The position numbers and the translations under genes were made by a program. Below are positions 43,633 to 51,354 of a stretch of DNA of 64,000 nt, piece after piece. Below the pieces are notes generated by a model. The model saw only the letters and a program-made list of their open reading frames with translations. It had not been told where the DNA came from and made no database searches. Numbering within the stretch: position 1 is the first letter of the stretch; each line of letters opens with the position of its first letter. Origin of the DNA: Arsenicicoccus cauae. GTDB lineage: Bacteria > Actinomycetota > Actinomycetes > Actinomycetales > Dermatophilaceae. The stretch is from positions 62,001-126,000 of the forward strand of contig NZ_WLVL01000040.1 in NCBI RefSeq assembly GCF_009707125.1, read 5' to 3'.

Positions 43633-45687
43633 GTGACCCACGAGCGCACCCTGCTGCCCATGGCCGGCATCACGCACGCCAACCGCAGCGCCGTCACCTG
43701 CCACCTCCGCTGCGGCGACGCCTGCTCCAGGCCCACCCCCAACGAGTCCACGCACGAGACCTTCGCCGAGGTCGCCTCCGCGGCGCTGTCCCGCCGTTCC
43801 GTCCTCGGTGGCGCGGGCGCCCTGGCCCTGGCCTTCGGTGCCGTCTCGACCGCCGTGGCCGAGCCGGCCGCCGCGCTGGTCGGCGCCAAGGACGACGGTC
43901 GCGGTCGCGGCCACGCGGGGCGTCGCGTCTCCGGCCTGTCCTTCATCGGCATCGCCCCGGTCGCCGACGACGTCGACCGGCTCACGGTCCCGGGCGGGTT
44001 CACCTACGCCCCGATCATCCGGTGGGGCGACCCGGTCCTCAAGGGCGCCCCGATGTTCGACCCCGAGCACCAGAGCGCCGAGGCCCAGTCGATGCAGTTC
44101 GGCTACAACAACGACTACACCGACATCATCGTGACCGACAAGCACGGCAAGAAGGCGCTGCTGGTCTGCAACCACGAGTACACCAACGAGAGCATCATGT
44201 TCCCGCCGACCATGGACCCGACCGAGGCGATCCGCACCGCCTGGGCCGCGCACGGCATGTCGGTGGTCGAGCTCACCCGCCCGGCCCGCGGCGAGCGGTG
44301 GACCTACCGCCGCGGTGGTCGCCTCAACCGGCGCATCACCCTGGACACCCCCTTCGCGGTCGACGGCCCTGCCGCCGGCAGCCCGCTGCTGCGCACCAAG
44401 GAGGACCCGACCGGACGCACGGTCCGCGGCACGATGAACAACTGCTCCGGCGGCACGACGCCATGGGGCACGGTGCTCTCGGGCGAGGAGAACTTCAACC
44501 AGTACTTCAAGGCCGAGGGCACCTCCAAGCAGGAGAAGCGCTACGGCCTGTCCCCGACGCAGGACACGCGCGGCTGGTCCAAGGTCGACCCGCGGTGGGA
44601 CGCCCGTTCCGCCGACTTCCGCAACGAGCCCAACCGCTTCGGCTGGATCGTCGAGATCGACCCGATGGACCCGACCTCCACGCCGGTCAAGCACACCGCG
44701 ATGGGCCGCTTCAAGCACGAGGGCGCCAACGTGATCGTGGCCGATGACGGCCGCGTCGTCGCGTACATGGGCGACGACGAGAGGTTCGACTACATCTACA
44801 AGTTCGTCTCCAGGCGCCGCTACGACGCGCGCCCCGGCAACGCCGCGCGCCAGCACAACCTGCGGCTGCTCTCCGAGGGCGACCTGTATGTCGCGCAGTT
44901 CACCGGCGACGGCATGGAGGACAAGGTCAACGACGGGTCCGGCGAGTGGATCGCCCTGACCCAGGGCGGCCGGTCCATGGTCAACGGCTTCACCCTCGAG
45001 GAGGTCCTCGTCTACACCCGCCTGGCCGCTGACGCTGCGGTGGGCTCCAACGGCAAGGGCCCCACCAAGATGGACCGTCCCGAGGACGTCCAGCCCAACC
45101 TCGTCACCGGTCGCATCTACGCCGCCTGCACCAACAACTCCGACCGCGGCAAGGAGGGCAAGGCCGGCACCGACGAGGCCAACCCGCGGCCGCTCAACAA
45201 GGACGGCCACATCGTCGAGATCACCGAGGTGGGCGGCGACCACACCGGCCGCCGGTTCACCTGGGACCTGGTCCTGATCTGCGGCGACCCCAAGACCGCC
45301 GGCACCTACTTCGGCGGCTACACCGGGCCCGTCGCCCCGATCTCGTGCCCGGACAACGTGGCCTTCGACAGCCGCGGCGACCTGTGGATCGCCACGGACG
45401 GCATGCCGAGCTCGCTGAAGTACAACGACGGGTTGTTCCACGTCGAGCTGGGCGGGCCCGAGCGCGGACGCGTGACCCAGTTCCTGGCCGTGCCGGCCGA
45501 GGCAGAGACCTGCGGGCCGGTCATCCACGACCGCGACGGCTCGGTCTTCGTGGCAGTGCAGCACCCGGGCGAGGACGGGACCTGGGCGGACCAGCACTCC
45601 TTCTTCCCGGACTACGTCAAGCAGTCCGGTCGGGGTCGCTTCGCCGGTCCGCGGCCCACGGTCGTGCAGGTCACTCGCATCGGCTGA
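43633..45687 (+). CDS. PhoX-type alkaline phosphatase, Tat-exported
   Basis: 684 residues, DUF839/PhoX family: a calcium- and iron-dependent phosphatase outside the cell. The twin-arginine signal SRRSVLGGAGALALAFGAVSTAVAEP has Arg54-55 after a long N-terminal leader, as PhoX proteins usually do. CNHEYTN, NNCSGGTTPWGTVLSGEENFNQYF, FGWIVEIDPMDP, FKHEGANVIVADDGRVVAYMGDDERFDYIYKFVS and DNVAFDSRGDLWIATDG are conserved metal-site segments. GTG 43633 follows GGGAG. A PHO box upstream fits phosphate-starvation control. Confidence 0.92.
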   Translation: MTHERTLLPMAGITHANRSAVTCHLRCGDACSRPTPNESTHETFAEVASAALSRRSVLGGAGALALAFGAVSTAVAEPAAALVGAKDDGRGRGHAGRRVSGLSFIGIAPVADDVDRLTVPGGFTYAPIIRWGDPVLKGAPMFDPEHQSAEAQSMQFGYNNDYTDIIVTDKHGKKALLVCNHEYTNESIMFPPTMDPTEAIRTAWAAHGMSVVELTRPARGERWTYRRGGRLNRRITLDTPFAVDGPAAGSPLLRTKEDPTGRTVRGTMNNCSGGTTPWGTVLSGEENFNQYFKAEGTSKQEKRYGLSPTQDTRGWSKVDPRWDARSADFRNEPNRFGWIVEIDPMDPTSTPVKHTAMGRFKHEGANVIVADDGRVVAYMGDDERFDYIYKFVSRRRYDARPGNAARQHNLRLLSEGDLYVAQFTGDGMEDKVNDGSGEWIALTQGGRSMVNGFTLEEVLVYTRLAADAAVGSNGKGPTKMDRPEDVQPNLVTGRIYAACTNNSDRGKEGKAGTDEANPRPLNKDGHIVEITEVGGDHTGRRFTWDLVLICGDPKTAGTYFGGYTGPVAPISCPDNVAFDSRGDLWIATDGMPSSLKYNDGLFHVELGGPERGRVTQFLAVPAEAETCGPVIHDRDGSVFVAVQHPGEDGTWADQHSFFPDYVKQSGRGRFAGPRPTVVQVTRIG

Positions 45688-45716
45688 CGACGCCCCGGTC
45701 GTATGCCGACCGCCCC

Positions 45717-45753
45717 GGCGCCCCGTCGGATCCCCGTGATCCGGCGGGGCGCC
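45717..45753. terminator. Terminator hairpin between phoX and the lipid kinase gene
   Basis: GGCGCCCCG pairs with CGGGGCGCC, with an inner CGGATC/GATCCG extension, between the ends of the two convergent genes. Confidence 0.7.
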
Positions 45754-45771
45754 GCCGTGCAGTGCCGTGGC

Positions 45772-45818
45772 TGTCGGTGTCGGTGCCGGTGTCGGTGTCG
45801 GTGCCGGTGCCGGTGCCG
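45772..45818. repeat. Hexanucleotide repeat TGYCGG, about 8 copies
   Basis: Seven full copies of TGTCGG or TGCCGG plus a partial one, directly abutting the stop codon of the lipid kinase gene. A slippage-prone tract. Confidence 0.8.
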
Positions 45819-46688
45819 TCAGCGGCGCGGAACCAGCAGCCTCACGGCACGGGGGAGGACCCGGATCGTGCAGGGCGTCGTGCCGACGCGCTCCCCGTCG
45901 GCGTAGACCGGCATCGGCCGAGGTGTCTCCAGCCGCAGGGACGCCACACGCTGGTGCTGCACCGAGCGGTCGCGCAGCGGACGGCGCAGGAGGGTCGCGA
46001 CCAGACCGACGACGAAGCGCCACCAGGTCCGCGCGTCGTGGCACACCACGTCGAGCAGGCCGTCGTCGGCGACGGCCCCGGGGGCGACCTGGATGCCACC
46101 GCCCTGGCTGCTCGTGCTGGCGACGCAGACCATCCAGGCGTCGAGGGTCGTGCGGGTCCCGTCCGCGACGTGGGTGATGGCCGTCGGCCGCACGAGAGGC
46201 AGCAGCGCCACCGCTGCCGCGACATAGATGAACGGGCCCCGTCGGTGGACTCGGTTGGCCTGCTCGTTGATCGCGGCGGTGAAGCCCAGGGTGGCGATCG
46301 TGAGGAAGGGCTGTCCGTCGACGTCCCCGAGATCCATCCGCTGCTCGGTCCAGGACGGCAGCGCGGCCGCGGCGCGCAGCGGGTCCAGGGAGATGCGCAG
46401 GTGACGGCACAGATCGTTACCGCTGCCGCCGGGCAGGGGAGCGAGGACGGCGCCGGACCTGGCCACGCCCGTCGCGGCCGCCCGCAGCGTGCCGTCGCCG
46501 CCCAGCACGACCAGCACGTCGTCGACCGCGGCGCCGGCCGCGACGGCGGTGACGTCCTCGAGGGACTCGCTCGCGACGACGGTGGCGTCGGCATACGGCC
46601 CGGTCAGAGCCTGTCGCGCCTCGTCCGGCAGCGCGGGGCGGCGACGCACCGCCCGGCAGGCCGGGTTGACCAGCAGGATGACGGTCAT
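45819..46688 (-). CDS. Diacylglycerol kinase family lipid kinase
   Basis: 289 residues. VILLVNPACRAVRRR and VVLGGDGTLRAAATG give the GGDGT nucleotide site; APLPGGSGNDLCRHL and the C-terminal MPVYADGERVGTTPCTIRVLPRAVRLLVP are typical of the YegS/BmrU/DgkB group. It phosphorylates a lipid alcohol at the membrane. It is 41 nt downstream of citG on the same strand. Confidence 0.9.
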   Translation of the reverse strand: MTVILLVNPACRAVRRRPALPDEARQALTGPYADATVVASESLEDVTAVAAGAAVDDVLVVLGGDGTLRAAATGVARSGAVLAPLPGGSGNDLCRHLRISLDPLRAAAALPSWTEQRMDLGDVDGQPFLTIATLGFTAAINEQANRVHRRGPFIYVAAAVALLPLVRPTAITHVADGTRTTLDAWMVCVASTSSQGGGIQVAPGAVADDGLLDVVCHDARTWWRFVVGLVATLLRRPLRDRSVQHQRVASLRLETPRPMPVYADGERVGTTPCTIRVLPRAVRLLVPRR

Positions 46689-46729
46689 GCGCGGCCTCGG
46701 GGTGAGTGGTGGGTCCGGTCTGCGTCAGC

Positions 46730-47659
46730 CTAGTCGGCGCCGCTCGGCAGGTGCGCGAGGAAGTGGGTGACCGCGAGGAGGTCGGCGCACCCCCCTGGGC
46801 TGAGCCCTCGACGGGTGAGGTCGACGTCGAGCCGGTGCAGCCGGGTCAGGGCGTCCGGGGCCCGGACGCCGCCCGCGCCCAGGAGGTCCCGCGCGCTGCG
46901 CTGCACGTGCCGCAGGCCGTCGAGGGAGCCGTCCTTGACGAGGGTGGTGTCGTCGGTCGTGGCCATCAGCACGAGCAACGCCTGCAGCATCGCGCCCCGG
47001 CCGTCCCCCGTCGCCTCCAGCACCGCCCGGTAGGCCGGGAGGGCGTGCCGCCGCACGGACGCATAACCGCCGGCGGCCTCGCCCCGCGCGCCGGCCAGCC
47101 GGTGCTCGACGAAGGCCGCCTCGCCGTAGGTGCCCGGGCACTCCACGGCCGGGAGCTCGACCTCCACGAGGGGCCGTGCCATCCGTGCGGCCAGGTCCGT
47201 GAGGGAGCGCGCGGTGACGGGCAGCCCGCCGGCGGCCAGCCGCCCCGCGCAGCCGAGCAGCAGCCCGAAGGCGAAGACCGCCCCCTTGTGCGTGTTGACC
47301 CCGCGGGTGGCGGCGAACATCGCGTCCTCGCACCCCATCCCGGGCCTGCGCAGCCGCTGCAGGAACCGCGACGGTGCGTCGCGGTGCCCGGCGCGGCCCG
47401 TCTCGTGCAGCACCGGGAACCACGGCGCGATCGCGGTGATGCTCGCCCGGAAGGTCTCGGCGTCCATGTCGTCGTGCGCCCCGCACGACACCGGGTCGAC
47501 GAGCCCGGGCTTGGGGCTCAGCTCGACCTCGGCGAGCAGGGCCTGCGTGGCGAGCCGGGACAGCCGGCCGGCCTGACCCCGGTCGTGCAGCGCGATCACG
47601 GTGGCCCGTGGCGGAGCGTCGCCGGTGGGGGTGGGGGTGGGTTCAGCGGTGGGCAGCAC
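46730..47659 (-). CDS. citG: Triphosphoribosyl-dephospho-CoA synthase
   Basis: 309 residues of the CitG/MdcB family, which makes the prosthetic group precursor of citrate lyase or malonate decarboxylase ACP from ATP and dephospho-CoA. ELSPKPGLVDPVSCGAHDDMDAETF and ATRGVNTHKGAVFAFGLLLG are the family signatures. GTG 47659 overlaps the citX stop by 17 bp. No citrate lyase subunit gene is in the window. Confidence 0.9.
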   Translation of the reverse strand: MLPTAEPTPTPTGDAPPRATVIALHDRGQAGRLSRLATQALLAEVELSPKPGLVDPVSCGAHDDMDAETFRASITAIAPWFPVLHETGRAGHRDAPSRFLQRLRRPGMGCEDAMFAATRGVNTHKGAVFAFGLLLGCAGRLAAGGLPVTARSLTDLAARMARPLVEVELPAVECPGTYGEAAFVEHRLAGARGEAAGGYASVRRHALPAYRAVLEATGDGRGAMLQALLVLMATTDDTTLVKDGSLDGLRHVQRSARDLLGAGGVRAPDALTRLHRLDVDLTRRGLSPGGCADLLAVTHFLAHLPSGAD

Positions 47660-48116
47660 GGAGCACCTCCACGGCGCGCGCCAGGTCCGAGGCGTCGTGG
47701 GCCCGCGAGCGGGCGCAGGCGTGCGCCGGGCCGTCGCCCACCAGGCACCGTCGAGGGGGCGGCCCGAGCGACGTCCGCGACAGGGGGTGGTCGCCGTCGT
47801 GGACGTCGAGCACCCGCCACCGCTCCCCCTCGACCCCTGCCCGGACCGCGGCGACCGCCTCGTCCCTCGTCCGCACGAGGTCAGGGGAGGTCTTGACGGC
47901 GCCGGGCACCAGGAGCGTCACCCCGACGACCTCGCCACCCACCTCGATCGGTCGGGGCACACCGGTGATCGACACCGCCCGCTCGTAGAGCTCGAGGATT
48001 GTGGTCAGGGGCAGGCCTGCGGCGCGCAGGCGTTCCTCGACGTCGGGGCGGCACGGGTTGGCCGTGATCCCGTGGTCGGTGACGAGCACGCAGATGATGT
48101 CGAGGTCGTCCTCCAC
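47643..48116 (-). CDS. citX: CitX-like holo-ACP synthase, shortened
   Basis: 157 residues. The C terminus SLGPPPRRCLVGDGPAHACARSRAHDASDLARAVEVL closely follows E. coli CitX, and VTLLVPGAVKTSPDLVRTRDEAVAAVRAG is its PGxxK segment. CitX attaches the phosphoribosyl-dephospho-CoA group to the ACP of citrate lyase. Against E. coli the region between these two (about 30 residues) is missing, and RWRVLDV stands where GRLWDIDV is expected. GTG 48116 is 7 nt from TAGTGT (48124-48129, minus). Activity is uncertain. Confidence 0.78.
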   Translation of the reverse strand: MEDDLDIICVLVTDHGITANPCRPDVEERLRAAGLPLTTILELYERAVSITGVPRPIEVGGEVVGVTLLVPGAVKTSPDLVRTRDEAVAAVRAGVEGERWRVLDVHDGDHPLSRTSLGPPPRRCLVGDGPAHACARSRAHDASDLARAVEVLRAAHR

Positions 48117-48194
48117 ACTCGGGACACTACGGCCCGGGGCTCGCGGCTCCTCCGGCGGGGTGGCCGTATGCCGACCGCCCGTCGCCCCCGTGGG

Positions 48195-48899
48195 TCACCG
48201 AGATCGGGCGTGGGCGAGCGCTCGCTGGACCGCCGGGTCGTGCTGCGGGTCGTCCTCGCGCCGAGGCCGGACGAGATCGATCAGGACCTTGCCACCGGCG
48301 ACCCACTCGCGGGCCACGCCGTAGGCCCAGACGTTGCGGTCGGCGACCATCAGCGGCGTCCGGACCGACCAGTCGGCCACACCCACGGCGTCCAGCCCGG
48401 CAGCCCGCGCGATCGCCAGGGCCCGTGGCAGGTGATAGGCCTGGCTGACCAGCGCGATCCGGCGCAGCCCGTAGACGCGGCGGGCGCGCCGGCAGGTGGC
48501 GTAGGTGTCGACGCCCTCGCGGTCCTCCACGATCAGCGCCGGGTCGACGCCGTGGTCCTCGAGGTAGCGGCGCATGACCCCCGGCTCGTCGGTGCCGGGC
48601 AGGTCGGCGCCGGACACGACGACGACCTCGACGCGCCTCAGCCGCAGGAGCTCCAGCGCGCGGTCCAGCCGGGCAGCCAGGTAGCGGCTCGGCCGCCCGT
48701 CGGGCAGCACCCCCGCCCCCAGCACGACCGCCGCCTCGACGGTGGGCGAACCGCCGGGGGAGTGGATCCGGTCGCGGGCGGACGTCAGGGCCCACGCCCG
48801 GGTGCCCGCGACGGCGGCCGCGGCGGCGACACCGCCGGCGAGGGCCGTGAGCGAACCCCAGCGCAGGACGGCGGCGGGGGAGGCGGGGGGCTTCGGCAT
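48195..48899 (-). CDS. SanA/YdcF-like membrane-anchored DUF218 protein
   Basis: 234 residues: one N-terminal transmembrane helix (WGSLTALAGGVAAAAAVAG), then a DUF218 domain with AAVVLGAGVLPDGRPSRYLAARLDRALELL, VVVSGADLPGTDEPGVMRRYLEDHGVDPALIVEDREGVDTYATC and RIALVSQAYHLPRALAIARAAGLDAVGV. SanA-type proteins affect the envelope barrier. ATG 48899 coincides with a GGCATAC word. Before the island inserted, it was the gene next downstream of glnA1. Confidence 0.87.
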   Translation of the reverse strand: MPKPPASPAAVLRWGSLTALAGGVAAAAAVAGTRAWALTSARDRIHSPGGSPTVEAAVVLGAGVLPDGRPSRYLAARLDRALELLRLRRVEVVVVSGADLPGTDEPGVMRRYLEDHGVDPALIVEDREGVDTYATCRRARRVYGLRRIALVSQAYHLPRALAIARAAGLDAVGVADWSVRTPLMVADRNVWAYGVAREWVAGGKVLIDLVRPRREDDPQHDPAVQRALAHARSR

Positions 48900-48928
48900 A
48901 CGGCTGATCCTGCCACCCGCCCACGCCG

Positions 48929-48962
48929 AAGGCGCCCCCTGCGGTCGGCAGGTGGGCGCCTT
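48929..48962 (-). terminator. Original glnA1 terminator, now left of the island
   Basis: AAGGCGCCC pairs with GGGCGCCTT across a 16-nt loop, 11 bp outside attL. Without the island it would lie just behind the glnA1 stop codon. Confidence 0.6.
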
Positions 48963-48972
48963 GGGCGTGACG

Positions 48973-49003
48973 GCTCAGATGGAGAAGTACATCTCGAACT
49001 CGT
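48973..49003. other. attL, 31-bp direct repeat
   Basis: Identical to 58926-58956. It is a copy of the last 30 or so bases of glnA1 including the TGA stop, starting GCTCAGATGGAGAAG. Confidence 0.9.
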
Positions 49004-49102
49004 CTCGCATGAATGGTAGGTGTTGGCCATGTTGGCTATCCCTTCCTGACCTGCCGAAACGCGATTGGCGACGTTGGCTAACGATGGTCCCGGCTGGACG
49101 TC

Positions 49103-49122
49103 TTGCGGACTATTTGCGGACT
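49103..49122 (+). other. Arm-type integrase sites near attL
   Basis: TTGCGGACT at 49103 and 49114, an 11-bp spacing. The same pair occurs beside attR. Confidence 0.6.
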
Positions 49123-49451
49123 CAGCCCGTGACGAGCTTGATCGGGATCGTCAGGTGGTGGGGCGTGCCGCCACGCATACGGATCAGCGGCTGCCCGTTC
49201 GCCTGGTAGAGGGTGCCGCGCCAGCGCACGCGGTGCTTGGCGGCGTCGAACCCGACAACGGGGACGATGACCCGCAGTTCCTGGGACAGCATGAAGTCGC
49301 CGCCCCCGTCGTTGAGCGCGGTCGACAGGTACGTGACCTGTGCCGGGAGCGTCCACACGAGGGTGGGATGCGCCCAGTCGTATTGCACTTCCCCGAATCC
49401 GTCCTCCCACGTCCTCGCGGTGACGATCTCGATCTGGTCTGAGAGCTTCAC
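49122..49451 (-). CDS. Phage head closure / head-tail adaptor protein
   Basis: 109 residues, beta-rich: KLSDQIEIVTARTWEDGFGEVQYDWAHPTLVWTLPAQVTYLS, VIVPVVGFDAAKHRVRWRGTLYQANGQPLIRMRGGTPHHLTIPIKLV. This resembles the small head closure proteins (SPP1 gp16 type) that cap the portal-connector. Last gene of the leftward morphogenesis operon; the GTG start overlaps the preceding stop by 4 bp. No tail gene follows: the next feature is attL. Confidence 0.65.
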   Translation of the reverse strand: MKLSDQIEIVTARTWEDGFGEVQYDWAHPTLVWTLPAQVTYLSTALNDGGGDFMLSQELRVIVPVVGFDAAKHRVRWRGTLYQANGQPLIRMRGGTPHHLTIPIKLVTG

Positions 49452-50044
49452 CGCGCCCGCCTCCGGTACCGGTTGAGGGTGACCAGCTCGGGGAGCGTGA
49501 AGCCGGCGAACGTGGCGAAGGACTCGCTGTAGTCCCCCACGGTCACGGTCCGGGATTGCTCGGGGTTGGTGACGAGCCGGGCCGTGGCGGACACGATGAC
49601 GGCGGCGAGGGCATCGTTCGGGACGCCCGCCGTGTCGAAACCCTCGTCTCGCGTGTATGCGCGCACGAACTGCGCCACGACGGGGAGGGACTGCTCGGCA
49701 AGGGCGAGCGCGGAGGGGTCGTCGCCCTTGCCGAGGTACTGGGCGACCTTGGCGGCGGTGGGCGCCAGGGCCGGGTTGGACACGCGCACGACGTAGGGCG
49801 TGACGGCGTGGTGACCGGTCGTGTCGGCCCAGAAGATTATGAGCTGGTAGTCACCGGACGCGGCCGGGTCGATCAGGCCGTGCACGCGGTCCCACTGGAC
49901 GGTGACGCCGGGCGGGACAGCGGACGCGGTCATATCCACCTCCCAGACCTGACCGGCGGGCAGGGTGAGGCGCAGCTCGGCGGCGACGTCGGCCGCCGTC
50001 AGGTACAGCACCTGGCCCGCCTGCGCGGTGCGGTTCGGGGTCAT
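49448..50044 (-). CDS. Phage head-tail connector protein
   Basis: 198 residues. Residues 1-90 are a beta domain seen in some actinophages; the helical C-terminal half (TAAKVAQYLGKGDDPSALALAEQSLPVVAQFVRAYTRDEGF, LAAVIVSATARLVTNPEQ, GFTLPELVTLNRYRRRA) is the gp6/gp15-type connector that binds below the portal. It lies 2 nt after the capsid gene. Confidence 0.75.
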   Translation of the reverse strand: MTPNRTAQAGQVLYLTAADVAAELRLTLPAGQVWEVDMTASAVPPGVTVQWDRVHGLIDPAASGDYQLIIFWADTTGHHAVTPYVVRVSNPALAPTAAKVAQYLGKGDDPSALALAEQSLPVVAQFVRAYTRDEGFDTAGVPNDALAAVIVSATARLVTNPEQSRTVTVGDYSESFATFAGFTLPELVTLNRYRRRAR

Positions 50045-50046
50045 CG

Positions 50047-50946
50047 TCAGCGCGTGATGCCCGTGAGCGTGACGATGGCCTCGGGGTTGAGGGGCGCGGC
50101 GTCCATGCGGGTAACCACCTTGACGCCGACCTGGTCGTACGCGGCGAACAGCTCGGGCAGGATCTGGACCGAGGGGGCCACGTCGCGGGCGACGGCGACC
50201 TGGGACATGTCGGCCAGCGCGGCGCGGCCGGTCGGGGTGGCGCCGGTGGTGTTGGGGATGCGCGCCGAGACGACCACGGGGGCGCCCCAGACGCGGAACA
50301 CGCCGTCGGCGGTGGGGTCAGCCTGCAGCAGGTAGCGGCCGGAGCTGTCCTTGATCTTGCGGAGCGCGACGAAGTCGCCGGGGGTCATGAACCACTTGAG
50401 CGAGGCCATGTTCACGTTCGCCGCCAGGGCCAGGCCCCACGCGGTGAGCAGGTGGTCCAGGGTGAGTGCGCCGCCCACGTTGACGTTCTGCGTGCCCGCC
50501 CAGGCGAACATGCCACGCGGGGTGGCGATGCCGTCGCCGGAGGCGGAGAGGAACTGCGCGTCGATCTTGGCGGCGACGTCGCGGACCAGTCGCTCACGGA
50601 TCGCCGCGTCCAGGTTGATGACGGACTGACGGACGAGCTCGTTAGACGTGCGCGTGATGACCTTGACCGACTTCATGGTCGAGGGCAGCAGGTGCAGCTC
50701 GTCGAAGTCGACGTCGCGCTCGGGGATGAGCTCGTTCTCGCCGGTCCAGCCGGGGTCAGCGATCGGGCCGCCGTTCTTGGGGAGGCGCAGCGGTCCGGCG
50801 GTGTCGAAGATGCGGGGGCCGGAGGCGAGGAACACGGACTGTGCCTGCAGCGGCTGCACGAGGATCGTGGAGACCTGCTCGGCGGTCAGCTCGGGAACGG
50901 CGGTGCTGCCAGCGGCGGCGGTGGTGGTCTGGGTGGCAAGGGCCAT
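50047..50946 (-). CDS. Major capsid protein, HK97 fold
   Basis: 299 residues. Segments typical of phage capsids: SVKVITRTSNELVRQSVINLDAAIRERLVRDVAAKIDAQFLSASGDGIATPRGMF (spine helix), WFMTPGDFVALRKIKDSSGRYLLQ, GAPVVVSARIP, and VGVKVVTRMDAAPLNPEAIVTLTGI. The N terminus is short, without a clear scaffold domain, in line with a separate scaffold gene. It has its own promoter 85 bp upstream, and its start follows AGGAG. Confidence 0.9.
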   Translation of the reverse strand: MALATQTTTAAAGSTAVPELTAEQVSTILVQPLQAQSVFLASGPRIFDTAGPLRLPKNGGPIADPGWTGENELIPERDVDFDELHLLPSTMKSVKVITRTSNELVRQSVINLDAAIRERLVRDVAAKIDAQFLSASGDGIATPRGMFAWAGTQNVNVGGALTLDHLLTAWGLALAANVNMASLKWFMTPGDFVALRKIKDSSGRYLLQADPTADGVFRVWGAPVVVSARIPNTTGATPTGRAALADMSQVAVARDVAPSVQILPELFAAYDQVGVKVVTRMDAAPLNPEAIVTLTGITR

Positions 50947-51014
50947 GGTGAGTCTCCTACAGACAGAACGGATTTCAAGGGGGGTTCACGTTCGGTCACC
51001 AGGGCCGTGCGTAG

Positions 51015-51033
51015 GGTGAGCGCCAGGCTCACC
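51015..51033 (-). other. Stem-loop in the capsid mRNA leader
   Basis: GGTGAGC and GCTCACC pair around GCCAG, just downstream of the expected transcription start. It may stabilise the messenger. Confidence 0.45.
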
Positions 51034-51036
51034 ACA

Positions 51037-51056
51037 AGTATACCCCAGGGGGGTAT
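51037..51056 (-). promoter_or_regulatory. Capsid promoter overlapped by a CsoR-like operator
   Basis: On the minus strand the -10 TATACT (51042-51037) overlaps the palindrome ATACCCC-CCT-GGGGTAT (51056-51040). AT-rich ends with four C and four G in the middle resemble operators of the CsoR/RcnR/CstR family. The -35 region would lie inside or just upstream of the palindrome, so binding should repress. Confidence 0.55.
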
Positions 51057-51115
51057 GCTAGAGGTGCCTCCGGAGAGGGAGGCGGGTTGGCGCCCGGGAC
51101 AGGCGTCGTAGAAGC

Positions 51116-51153
51116 GAGGCCCCCCACGATCCAGTCGGACTGTGGGGGGCCTC
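51116..51153 (-). terminator. Terminator between the two halves of the morphogenesis genes
   Basis: A 12-bp perfect stem GAGGCCCCCCAC/GTGGGGGGCCTC with a 14-nt loop, behind the small gene at 51168 and before the capsid promoter. It separates packaging genes from capsid genes. Confidence 0.75.
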
Positions 51154-51167
51154 TCAGCTGTCTGGGC

Positions 51168-51335
51168 CTACTGGGACCGCAGACTCTCGTCCTCCTGCCG
51201 GGAGTTGATCTGCTCCAGCGACAGGGCGATGGACACCTGTGCCCATGCCTTGGCCAGCTCGATGCGCCGGTCGTCCGTCAGGCCGGACTCACGGACGTCG
51301 GCGAGTACCGCCTGCGCGTGGGTTCCGTAGCTCAT
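51168..51335 (-). CDS. Small island protein, 55 residues
   Basis: Starts ATG at 51335 with GAGAGGA 6 nt upstream; begins SYGTHAQAVLADVRESGLTDD and ends EDESLRSQ. Mostly helical, charged. The good ribosome site and position between the scaffold gene and a terminator support it as real. Function unknown. Confidence 0.65.
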   Translation of the reverse strand: MSYGTHAQAVLADVRESGLTDDRRIELAKAWAQVSIALSLEQINSRQEDESLRSQ

Positions 51336-51354
51336 GGTGATTCCTCTCGTTGGG

